This document shows positions 43,205 through 50,526 of a stretch of 64,000 nt of DNA, one piece after another. Location of the stretch: contig JBMNMK010000002.1 in the NCBI GenBank assembly GCA_050953285.1, positions 558,001-622,000 on the forward strand, in the 5' to 3' direction. Numbering within the stretch: the first letter of the stretch is position 1; the number at the start of each line of letters is the position of its first letter. The notes under the pieces were generated by a model. The model saw nothing but the letters and a program-made list of their open reading frames with translations, was not told where the DNA came from and did no database searches. The position numbers and the translations under genes are program-made. Source of the DNA: Olsenella_K sp050953285 (GTDB lineage: Bacteria > Actinomycetota > Coriobacteriia > Coriobacteriales > Atopobiaceae).

Positions 43205-43636
43205 ATGTCAGACCTTCTTGAGCAGATCATAACGCCAGAAGTACGAATGGTGCTCTACCTCATTGTCGCCTTCTTTGTTATGCTCTACGTTCTCTCTATT
43301 GTGTACGTGGTGAGAGATGCCCAGCGTAGAGGTGCCAATCCGTGGTGGCTGTGGGCAATAATTTCGGTCATTCCCATCATTGGTTTGATTGCATATGTGA
43401 TCTTGCGCCCTAGCTCATATCTCATTGATCGAGAAGAGCAGGATCTTGACATTGCCCTTCGTGAGCACCAGCTGTCTCACTATGGCATCTGCCCTAAGTG
43501 CGGAGCTCCTATCGACCGTGACTTTGTGGTTTGTCCCATGTGCAACACGCAGGTGAGAAACGTGTGCCCAACGTGTCACCGTCCACTCAATGCAGACTGG
43601 AAAGTCTGCCCGTATTGCCGCACCAGAATTCAGTAG
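43205..43636 (+). CDS. Membrane protein with PLD-nuclease-like N-terminus and double zinc ribbon
   Basis: This is 143 residues. Two N-terminal membrane helices (VLYLIVAFFVMLYVLSIVYVV and ANPWWLWAIISVIPIIGLIAYV region, with the WWLWA pattern of PLDc_N domains) are followed by a hydrophilic helix and two zinc ribbons: CPKCGAP...CPMC and CPTCHRP...CPYC. The ribbons would face the cytoplasm. Such proteins are common and functionally unassigned; a regulatory or protein-binding role is guessed. ATG 43205 is about 13 bases from AAGGAG, a long spacing. It has its own strong terminator. Confidence 0.75.
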   Translation: MSDLLEQIITPEVRMVLYLIVAFFVMLYVLSIVYVVRDAQRRGANPWWLWAIISVIPIIGLIAYVILRPSSYLIDREEQDLDIALREHQLSHYGICPKCGAPIDRDFVVCPMCNTQVRNVCPTCHRPLNADWKVCPYCRTRIQ

Positions 43637-43667
43637 CAAGAAGGCAGCAAACAAAAGAGATTGCGAG

Positions 43668-43697
43668 AAAGACTCTGCGCCAGCGGAGTCTTTTTTT
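43668..43697 (+). terminator. Strong terminator before the FNR-like gene
   Basis: AAAGACTC (43668-43675) pairs with GAGTCTTT (43686-43693), followed by a run of T. Confidence 0.93.
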
Positions 43698-43804
43698 AGA
43701 GAAGCTTGTGCAGGACGTCACCGGTCTTTTGGGTATCTGGCATGAATACCTCATGAAGGCAGCTGTTTGCGTCTATTGTGATGGTGTGAGAAAGGGGAGT
43801 CACG

Positions 43805-44548
43805 ATGTCTCATGATGCCACCGCCAAGGATGTGCAAAATGCTGGTAAGAGGTGTGATCGTTGCAGATGCAAATTAGGCGCATCTGACACAACCTGCCTC
43901 GATGGCATCAGGCTCTTTGCCAAGCTTCCACAAGAAGCAAAAGCCGAGCTCATGTCGTGTGCAGTTCAGAAGAAATTTGCGCGCGGAGAGATCATGGTGC
44001 AAGAAGGCGAGCCCATTACCTCCATCTTGATCATTCGCTCTGGTCTCATTAAGACCTTTAGAACTGATGCAGATGGTGAAGAGATCGTGTTGGATGTGCT
44101 GCATGAGGGGCAAGCCATCTGGCATGGCATGTTCATTGACTCAAATGTCTACCATTACTCGGTGGGATGTCTCAAAGATGTTGAAGTATGTTCAATTAGG
44201 CTCTCCAGTTTTGAAGAGGTTCTCGCCAAACATCCTGACGTTGCGTTTGGCCTCATAAAGATGCTTTCCAGTGAGCTGGTAGAGGCGGAAGAGAAAGCCA
44301 TGCTTTTGGGCGTAAGAGATCCTAAAAGAAGGATAGCTGGATACCTTCTCTACAGAGATCGCCGCTGCCTGCATGGTGAGATAAGCCTCAAGCTGGAAGA
44401 GATTGCAGGCTCGGTCTGTTTGCGCTCAGAGACGGTTTCTAGAAATATCACCATGCTGGTGCATGCAGGTGTCATCTCCCGCGTGGGCAGAGGAAGGCTC
44501 AAAGTTGTTGACCATGAGGCGCTGCGACAGATAGCGCACAAGGGATAG
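43805..44548 (+). CDS. FNR-like oxygen-sensing regulator (Crp/Fnr family)
   Basis: This 247-residue protein has a cyclic-nucleotide-binding fold (about residues 35-140), dimerisation helix and C-terminal winged helix. Cysteines 17, 20, 22 and 31 cluster at the N-terminus, and Cys129 in EVCSIRL aligns with Cys122 of E. coli FNR (MVCEIPF), which together bind the O2-sensitive [4Fe-4S] cluster. In the recognition helix, ETVSRNI keeps the E-x-x-S-R (E209, S212, R213 in FNR) that reads TTGAT. It therefore predicts an FNR box, which exists at 44601-44614 ahead of pflA. ATG 43805 follows GGGGAG. Regulation by low oxygen is an inference. Confidence 0.9.
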   Translation: MSHDATAKDVQNAGKRCDRCRCKLGASDTTCLDGIRLFAKLPQEAKAELMSCAVQKKFARGEIMVQEGEPITSILIIRSGLIKTFRTDADGEEIVLDVLHEGQAIWHGMFIDSNVYHYSVGCLKDVEVCSIRLSSFEEVLAKHPDVAFGLIKMLSSELVEAEEKAMLLGVRDPKRRIAGYLLYRDRRCLHGEISLKLEEIAGSVCLRSETVSRNITMLVHAGVISRVGRGRLKVVDHEALRQIAHKG

Positions 44549-44600
44549 CGTCCAAGCGCCGCCGTTCTTCTCGTGAACTTTTCTCCATAACTTTTGTTGC

Positions 44601-44614
44601 TTGATTGCAATCAA
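44601..44614. promoter_or_regulatory. Perfect FNR box ahead of pflA
   Basis: TTGATTGCAATCAA is an exact match to the FNR consensus TTGAT-N4-ATCAA and sits in a 16-bp perfect palindrome (CTTGATTGCAATCAAG, 44600-44615). Its centre lies about 64 bases before the pflA start codon, compatible with activation of a promoter starting near 44645-44650. Confidence 0.85.
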
Positions 44615-44671
44615 GGAACTCACCTCGGTATCTCGGTAGGGTGGAATCACACCAGATGGCAGGGGGGTTCA

Positions 44672-45415
44672 ATGACGGCAGGGCGCATTCATTCTTTGGA
44701 ATCGTTTGGCTCAGTAGATGGGCCGGGCGTGCGCTTTGTCATTTTCTTGCAGGGCTGCAAGCTGCGCTGCCGCTATTGCCATAACGCCGATACGTGGGAT
44801 ATGGCGCAAGGCCAGATGATGGAGCCGCAGGAGCTCATAGAGCGTGCATGTCGCTACCGCGCCTACTGGGGACGTGAAGGCGGCATCACCGTTTCCGGCG
44901 GAGAGCCCCTGCTTCAGCTTGATTTTGTCCGCGAGCTTTTTAGCGAAGCAAAGGCGCGCTCTATTTCGACCTGTCTTGATACCGCACTTGCACCTTATGT
45001 GGAAGACGAGACGTGGCTATCCCAATTTGACGAGCTCATGAGCCTCACGGATCTTGTGCTGGCAGACGTCAAACACATAGATCCCAAAAAGCACCTCTGG
45101 CTTACCGGCAGCTCGAACGAGCCGGTGGTGAAAGCGCTTCGTCACCTTGATGCGCTCCACCAGCCCGTTTGGATACGACACGTGCTGGTACCAGGCATAA
45201 CAGACGACGATGAGTCTTTAGTCAGGCTCGCTGCGTTCATACATTCGCTTTCCAACGTAGCGCGCACAGAGGTTTTGCCCTACCACACCATGGGTGCGTA
45301 TAAGTGGCGTGAGCTGGGGCTTTGCTATCCCTTGGAGGGCGTCGAGCCACCGTCGGCTGAAGCGGTTTCACATGCGGAAGACATACTTGGCATATCACAG
45401 TATGAGGAGGACTAA
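44672..45415 (+). CDS. pflA: Pyruvate formate-lyase activating enzyme (radical SAM)
   Basis: This 247-residue glycyl-radical-enzyme activase has the radical-SAM cysteines in GCKLRCRYCHN (C-x3-C-x2-C) near residue 30 and the following TVSGGEPLLQ SAM-binding segment. It abstracts the hydrogen from the PflB glycine in anaerobic cells. ATG 44672 is six bases after AGGGGGG; the longer in-frame ORF has no ribosome site. pflB starts one base after its stop. The usual E. coli order is reversed (pflB-pflA there); this order resembles that of some fermentative Gram-positives. The FNR box upstream indicates anaerobic control. Confidence 0.93.
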   Translation: MTAGRIHSLESFGSVDGPGVRFVIFLQGCKLRCRYCHNADTWDMAQGQMMEPQELIERACRYRAYWGREGGITVSGGEPLLQLDFVRELFSEAKARSISTCLDTALAPYVEDETWLSQFDELMSLTDLVLADVKHIDPKKHLWLTGSSNEPVVKALRHLDALHQPVWIRHVLVPGITDDDESLVRLAAFIHSLSNVARTEVLPYHTMGAYKWRELGLCYPLEGVEPPSAEAVSHAEDILGISQYEED

Positions 45416-45416
45416 C

Positions 45417-47681
45417 ATGCGTTCAGAGTGGCAAGGTTTTGCGGGTACGCATTGGCAGCGTGACATCAATGTGCGTGATTTCATTCAGAACAACTACACG
45501 CCCTACGAGGGAGATGAGGCATTCCTTGCAGGCCCCACAGGGGCAACCAACACGCTCTGGGCGCACGTGCAGGAGCTGCAGGCGCAAGAGCGCGCAAATG
45601 GCGGCGTTCTGGAGTGTGAGACAGAGGTCGTCTCCGGCATTACGGCCTATGGTCCTGGCTATATCATCTCCGACAAACCCGAGCTTGAAGCCGTTGTAGG
45701 ACTTCAGACCGACAAGCCCTTAAAACGCGCGTTCATGCCCTATGGCGGCATCAAGATGGCGCAGCAAGCTGCGGAGACCTACGGTTTTCACGTAAACGAT
45801 AAGTACGAGCAGATCTTTAACGAGTACCACAAGACGCACAACCAGGCGGTCTTTGACGCCTACACGCCAGAGATGCGCGCCGCCCGCCACTCCCACATTG
45901 TGACTGGCCTGCCCGACACCTACGGCCGCGGGCGCATTGTGGGCGACTATCGCCGTGTTGCCCTCTACGGCATTGATCTTCTCGTCCAGCACAAGCGAGA
46001 AGACCTTGCAAACTGCGGCGATGGCACGATGACCGACGACGTGATTCGCCAGCGCGAAGAGATTGCAGAGCAGATTCGTGCGCTTTTGAACATGAAGAAG
46101 ATGGCGGAGTCCTATGGCTTTGACATCTCCAGCCCTGCTCGTGATGCGCGTGAGGCCGTGCAGTGGCTCTACTTTGGCTACCTAGCCGCCATCAAGACGC
46201 AAAACGGCGCTGCTATGTCGGTTGGCCGTATTTCCACGTTCTTGGACATCTATCTGGAGCGTGATTTGGCCGCCGGCACCATTGATGAGCAGCAGGCACA
46301 GGAGTTGATCGACCACCTTGTGCTCAAGTTCCGCATGGTCAAGTTTGCCCGCATTCCCTCCTATAACGAGCTCTTCTCCGGTGATCCGGTGTGGGCAACG
46401 CTTGAGATGGCGGGGCTTGGCCAGGACGGTCGTCACATGGTGACTAAGTCCGACTTTAGGTTCTTGCACACGCTGGAGAACATGGGGCCATCTCCCGAGC
46501 CCAACCTGACGGTGCTCTATTCTGGCCGCCTGCCTGAGGCGTTCCGCCGCTATGCGTCGCGCATTTCTATTGAGACGTCGTCTGTTCAGTATGAGAACGA
46601 CGACGTAATGCGCCCCGTCTGGGGCGATGACTACAGCATTTGCTGCTGTGTTTCAGCCACGCAGACGGGCAAGGAGATGCAGTTCTTTGGCGCCCGTGCC
46701 AACCTTGCCAAATGCTTGCTCTACGCTATCAACGGTGGCAAGGACGAGAAGTTCCTGGACAAGCAGGGCAACCACATGCAGGTAGGGCCTGAGTTTGCCC
46801 CCATTACGTCTGAGTATCTGGACTTTGATGAGGTCATGCACAAGTACGACCTCATGATGGACTGGCTGGCGGGGCTCTACGTGAACATCTTGAACCTCAT
46901 CCAGTACATGCACGACAAGTACTACTACGAGGCCGCCGAGATGGCGCTCATAGATACCGACGTCCGCCGCACTTTTGCCACGGGCATTGCCGGTTTTTCA
47001 CACGTGGTGGATTCGCTCTGCGCTATCAAATACGCCCGTGTGCGTTGCGTGAGGGATGAATCTGGCCTGGTCACGGACTATGAGGTGGAAGGTGACTTCC
47101 CGCGCTACGGCAACGACGACGACCGCGCGGATGAGCTTGCCGTGTGGCTGCTCCGCACGTTTATCAACAAGGTGAAAAAGCACCACACCTACCGCAACTC
47201 TGAGGCGACGACCTCAATTTTGACCATCACGTCCAATGTGGTATATGGCAAGGCAACAGGCTCTTTGCCAGACGGTCGCAAGGCGTTTGCGCCGTTTGCT
47301 CCCGGTGCCAATCCATCTTACGGTGCCGAGAAGAACGGGCTGCTCGCGAGTCTCAATTCTGTGGCAAAGTTGCCCTATGAGTACGCGCTCGACGGCATTT
47401 CCAATACGCAGACGATAAACCCCACCGCTTTGGGCCACAGTGAGGATGAGCGCGTCACCAACCTGGTCAGCGTGATGGACGGCTACTTTGCCGCGGGCGC
47501 CCACCATTTGAACGTGAACGTCTTTGGTGTCGATAAGCTCAAAGATGCTATGGAGCACCCCGAGAAGCCGGAGTACGCCAATTTCACCATCCGCGTGTCG
47601 GGCTACGCCGTCAAGTTCATTGACCTGACGCGTGAGCAGCAGCTGGATGTCATCGCGCGCACATGCCACGCGCATATGTAG
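45417..47681 (+). CDS. pflB: Formate acetyltransferase (pyruvate formate-lyase)
   Basis: This 754-residue glycyl-radical enzyme converts pyruvate and CoA to acetyl-CoA and formate. The active-site cysteines lie in DYSICCCVSATQTGKEMQ near residue 402 (three adjacent Cys; E. coli has two), and the radical glycine is in IRVSGYAVKF near residue 728. Length and sequence indicate a true PFL rather than a diol dehydratase or choline lyase. ATG 45417 follows GAGGAGG; it is one base after pflA. Its formate feeds fhs (37.3 kb). A terminator follows. Confidence 0.97.
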   Translation: MRSEWQGFAGTHWQRDINVRDFIQNNYTPYEGDEAFLAGPTGATNTLWAHVQELQAQERANGGVLECETEVVSGITAYGPGYIISDKPELEAVVGLQTDKPLKRAFMPYGGIKMAQQAAETYGFHVNDKYEQIFNEYHKTHNQAVFDAYTPEMRAARHSHIVTGLPDTYGRGRIVGDYRRVALYGIDLLVQHKREDLANCGDGTMTDDVIRQREEIAEQIRALLNMKKMAESYGFDISSPARDAREAVQWLYFGYLAAIKTQNGAAMSVGRISTFLDIYLERDLAAGTIDEQQAQELIDHLVLKFRMVKFARIPSYNELFSGDPVWATLEMAGLGQDGRHMVTKSDFRFLHTLENMGPSPEPNLTVLYSGRLPEAFRRYASRISIETSSVQYENDDVMRPVWGDDYSICCCVSATQTGKEMQFFGARANLAKCLLYAINGGKDEKFLDKQGNHMQVGPEFAPITSEYLDFDEVMHKYDLMMDWLAGLYVNILNLIQYMHDKYYYEAAEMALIDTDVRRTFATGIAGFSHVVDSLCAIKYARVRCVRDESGLVTDYEVEGDFPRYGNDDDRADELAVWLLRTFINKVKKHHTYRNSEATTSILTITSNVVYGKATGSLPDGRKAFAPFAPGANPSYGAEKNGLLASLNSVAKLPYEYALDGISNTQTINPTALGHSEDERVTNLVSVMDGYFAAGAHHLNVNVFGVDKLKDAMEHPEKPEYANFTIRVSGYAVKFIDLTREQQLDVIARTCHAHM

Positions 47682-47705
47682 GCTGAGCAGGGGAGATAGG
47701 GATTT

Positions 47706-47746
47706 CACAATGAGGTGTCGTCACGGGGGCGGCACCTCATGTTGTG
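47706..47746 (+). terminator. Hairpin after pflB
   Basis: CACAATGAGGTG (47706-47717) pairs with CACCTCATGTTGTG (47733-47746) with one bulge. No long T-run, so termination is probable but not certain. Confidence 0.6.
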
Positions 47747-47969
47747 ACGGCGCATCGAGTGCAGGGGTTTCTCGCCCAAGGGCTTTTCGCCCAGCTCTTC
47801 CGGCCAGACGCACACGTGAGAGTGCGTCGTGCCATCTGTGATGAGTTTGTTGCGCGATATTGATGACAACGGCAATCCTATTCAGGCGCTGTTTGACAGT
47901 TGGCAAGTCATATCGAAGGCGTTTGATTCGTATCTAGGATAAAGAACCGTTTGAAAAGGTTAGGAGATC

Positions 47970-48227
47970 ATGATGAGTGAGACTAATGCACAGGTCAAAG
48001 CAGGTATGGCAGCAGAGCCTCATGCTGAGTGCATACGACCACGGGGTTGATTCTATAGCTGCTGTGGCGCTGGTAAACTCACCCTCTTACCTGCGGATAA
48101 ACTCAACATTCCCAAGGGTGAGCGCATCGTAATGGGCGTCGGGCTGGGGTATTGCTCAGACAAGAGCATCAATGACTTCCGCAGTGAGCGCCAAGACGCG
48201 GATGATATTCTAATCATTGTGGAATAA
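47970..48227 (+). pseudogene. Nitroreductase-family pseudogene
   Basis: Three reading frames give consecutive pieces of a nitroreductase C-terminus: MMSETNAQVKAG (from 47970), then SLMLSAYDHGVDSIAAVAL with NSPSYL, then PKGERIVMGVGLGYCSD and SINDFRSERQ, ending at TAA 48225-48227. The last part matches the family end (IP-G-RIV-GIAIGYP... INEFRSER). Most of the N-terminal half, including the FMN-binding start, is missing and at least two frameshifts are needed, so this cannot be made as one protein. The intact enzyme would have reduced nitroaromatics or quinones with FMN. The following MarR gene probably belonged with it. Confidence 0.75.
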
Positions 48228-48290
48228 GCATTGTGGACTGGTAAAATAGCAATCGGAAAGACTTCATTAGCCCCTGGGCAGGTAAGGTAC

Positions 48291-48689
48291 ATGAACAACA
48301 GCAGCGAGTGCAAAATGATTCATCACTGGATGCACTTCACCAGTCAATACCGCATACTTAGGCAGCGTATTGAATCGCGCATCAAATTGAGGAATAACCT
48401 CTGCCTCAACGATTTCTACCTGCTGTATTACCTGGGTGAGAGCAAAGATCACAAGATGAAGCTGCAAGATGCATGCGAGCTCATCCACATGAGCCAAAGC
48501 GCGCTCTCGCGTCTGGTCCAGCGCCTGGAAAGCTACAAGAAGCCCATCATCACGCGCAGCGTCTGTGAGGCGGACAAGCGCGCCGTCTACATTGGGCTGA
48601 CCGACGATGGCAGAGACCTCTACGAATCCATCATCAAGGACATTGCCGATATCTTGATCGAATTCTCGAAGATAGATTTCAGCAAGTAG
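48291..48689 (+). CDS. MarR-family transcriptional regulator
   Basis: This is 132 residues. It has a winged-helix DNA-binding domain with MKLQDACELIHMSQSALSRLVQ as the helix-turn-helix (about residues 60-80) and the wing ITRSVCEADKRAVYIGLTDDG, a classical MarR pattern. It is a little short, lacking part of the first helix. ATG 48291 has AAGG five bases upstream; the in-frame GTG at 48231 has none. Because it directly follows the ruined nitroreductase, it may have controlled that gene, and now may be redundant. A terminator follows closely. MarR proteins commonly sense phenolics or oxidants. Confidence 0.85.
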   Translation: MNNSSECKMIHHWMHFTSQYRILRQRIESRIKLRNNLCLNDFYLLYYLGESKDHKMKLQDACELIHMSQSALSRLVQRLESYKKPIITRSVCEADKRAVYIGLTDDGRDLYESIIKDIADILIEFSKIDFSK

Positions 48690-48715
48690 TCGGCAAGAAA
48701 AGCCACGCTGTCAGG

Positions 48716-48746
48716 GAGCTGCCGCATCTGTGGCGGCTCTTTTTTG
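48716..48746 (+). terminator. Terminator of the MarR gene
   Basis: GAGCTGCCGC (48716-48725) pairs with GTGGCGGCTC (48730-48739), then a run of T that leads straight into a copy of the dispersed 12-mer. Confidence 0.9.
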
Positions 48747-48758
48747 GGCGAGAAGAAC
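48747..48758 (+). repeat. Dispersed 12-mer GGCGAGAAGAAC
   Basis: Exact copy fused to the T-run of the MarR terminator; a near copy (GACGAGAAGAAC) follows at 48777. Confidence 0.85.
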
Positions 48759-48841
48759 GTGCTGCAGCATCCCGCGGACGAGAAGAACGCGCTGCTTGCC
48801 ACTCGCATGCGCAAGGAGTCGCCACTCGCATGCGCAAGGAG
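48747..48841. repeat. Local repeats next to the MarR terminator
   Basis: CGAGAAGAACGTGCTGC (48749 on) is repeated as CGAGAAGAACGCGCTGC (48779 on), each beginning with the dispersed motif. Directly after, a 21-base unit, GCCACTCGCATGCGCAAGGAG written in parts as GCCACTCGCATG + CGCAAGGAG, occurs at 48798-48818 and again at 48821-48841. This region codes for nothing evident. Confidence 0.8.
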
Positions 48842-48939
48842 CCGCCGCTTGCGGCGCAACGGGCGCCGCTCACTCAGGGATCGACGGTGTCGTGCTGCAA
48901 ACTGACCTGATATTATTGCGCACTGTAGGAAAAATAACC

Positions 48940-48960
48940 GGGTCGGTTGCAACCTAACCC
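48940..48960. promoter_or_regulatory. Palindromic candidate operator before the MocR-type gene
   Basis: GGGT-c-GGTT-gc-AACC-ta-ACCC (21 bases) forms two nested dyads 22 bases before the start at 48983. Position and symmetry suit autoregulation by the MocR-type protein, which is an inference. Confidence 0.45.
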
Positions 48961-48982
48961 TTAAAGATGGTGATAGTGACAC

Positions 48983-50479
48983 ATGCGCACTTATGATCTA
49001 GATGTACGAGGCCACCAGTCCAAGTATGAGTATCTCTACCTGTGTATCCGTGAGGACATTCGCTCAGGCGTTATTCCGCAAGGAGAGAAGCTTCCCTCCA
49101 AACGTGCGGCAGCAAAGCATCTATCCGTCAGCGTCTCCACGGTGGAGCAGGCCTATGACCTGCTCGTTTCTGAGGGGTATGCAAAGGCCGTGCCGGGAAG
49201 TGGATTTTTTGCCCTCGAGCACAAAGAGCGCATGTCACAAGCTTTGACCCAGACGTCCGCGACTGCGGCTGTTGCGCCTGCACCTGCTGCAGCATCTATA
49301 GCGCCTTCCGCGACTGGGTCGACAGAAGCTCAGGCCACCCCCGCGCTGACGCCTATCGACTTCAAAGCAAACCGCTGCTCCATGAATCTTTTTCCCGTTG
49401 ACACGTGGTCGCGTCTCATGCGCCGCACGCTCTCTGAGCGCGCGCCGGAGCTCTTTGAGACCGTGCCCTACAACGGTCTTCTTGGCCTAAGGCGCGCCAT
49501 TGCGCACTACCTGTTCGATTTCAAGGGAATGGTCGTTCGTCCCGAACAGATTGTGGTGGGCGCGGGCACCGAGTATCTCTACAGCAGGTTGATGCAGCTC
49601 TTAGGCCCTGTGCCGACCATCGCTATAGGCGATACCGGCTCAAAGAAGTTCGTGGATCTTACGCGCGGGATGGGAACCAACTGGAATTTCGTGCCCGTCG
49701 ACCAGGACGGTATGCGCGTCGACAAGCTTTCCCACCTGCATGCAGACGCTGTCCACGTCTCTCCGGCAAATCACTTTCCAACCGGCGTGATCTTATCGCC
49801 CAAGAGGCGAGAAGAGCTGCTGAGCTGGGCAGATTCATCGTTAAAGCGCTTCATCATAGAAGACGACTATGACTCGGAGCTGCGCTACCAAGGCCGTGCA
49901 CTGCCACCCTTGTTTGTGGAGGACGCGCATGATCGTGTGATCTATCTCAATACGTTTTCCAAGATACTCGTGCCGTCCATCAGGATTAGTTTTATGGTGC
50001 TGCCGCCGCAGCTGGCGCATATCTATCAATCACAGCTCAGTTTCTATTCCTGTACGGTGTCGAGCTTTGAGCAGTACGCGCTGGCGCTGTTTATTGAGGA
50101 GGGCTATCTGGAGCGCCATATCAACAGGTTGCGGCGCTACTACGACAAGCAGCGCTCGCTGGTAAGCTCGGCGCTTGCCGCGTCGCCGCTCATGAAAATT
50201 GCAACTATGAGGCCGGTCAATGTGGGAACACATCTCATCTGTTCTCTCAAGACGCGCCTTACCGATACAGAGGTGAAGGAGGCTGCAGAAGCGCGCGGCA
50301 TGAATTTGAGCATGCTCTCAGACTATTGCTATCTGCCCAGCGTTCTGAGCGCGCATGAGATGGTTATCAACTTTGCCAGCATAGCGCCTGAGATGCTTGA
50401 TGAGGTGGTAGCGCGGCTCTGTGACATCTTTGCGGAAGATATTGCTGACCCCGGCCCTGCGCCCGCGCCACATAAGTAA
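48983..50479 (+). CDS. MocR-type regulator (GntR helix-turn-helix fused to aminotransferase)
   Basis: This is 498 residues. An N-terminal GntR winged helix (residues 12-80, LPSKRAAAKHLSVSVSTVEQAYDLL), an Ala/Pro/Thr-rich linker (about 90-128) and a type I aminotransferase fold follow. The PLP lysine is in NTFSKILVPSIRIS, and the Asp and Tyr of the PLP pocket are in IIEDDYDSELRY. MocR members sense PLP or amino compounds (PdxR, GabR, TauR). The target is unknown: the genes around encode an aldehyde dehydrogenase (convergent) and a pseudogene. ATG 48983 has no strong ribosome site. An inverted pair of motif copies lies inside at 49790-49817. Confidence 0.87.
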   Translation: MRTYDLDVRGHQSKYEYLYLCIREDIRSGVIPQGEKLPSKRAAAKHLSVSVSTVEQAYDLLVSEGYAKAVPGSGFFALEHKERMSQALTQTSATAAVAPAPAAASIAPSATGSTEAQATPALTPIDFKANRCSMNLFPVDTWSRLMRRTLSERAPELFETVPYNGLLGLRRAIAHYLFDFKGMVVRPEQIVVGAGTEYLYSRLMQLLGPVPTIAIGDTGSKKFVDLTRGMGTNWNFVPVDQDGMRVDKLSHLHADAVHVSPANHFPTGVILSPKRREELLSWADSSLKRFIIEDDYDSELRYQGRALPPLFVEDAHDRVIYLNTFSKILVPSIRISFMVLPPQLAHIYQSQLSFYSCTVSSFEQYALALFIEEGYLERHINRLRRYYDKQRSLVSSALAASPLMKIATMRPVNVGTHLICSLKTRLTDTEVKEAAEARGMNLSMLSDYCYLPSVLSAHEMVINFASIAPEMLDEVVARLCDIFAEDIADPGPAPAPHK

Positions 50480-50503
50480 TGAGGCGACCAAAGGCCGCCT
50501 CAT
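50479..50503. terminator. Shared terminator between MocR and ALDH
   Basis: ATGAGGCG (50479-50486) pairs with CGCCTCAT (50496-50503). It separates convergent genes. Confidence 0.75.
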
Positions 50504-50526
50504 CTGCCAGGTTCTGCTTCTTGCGA

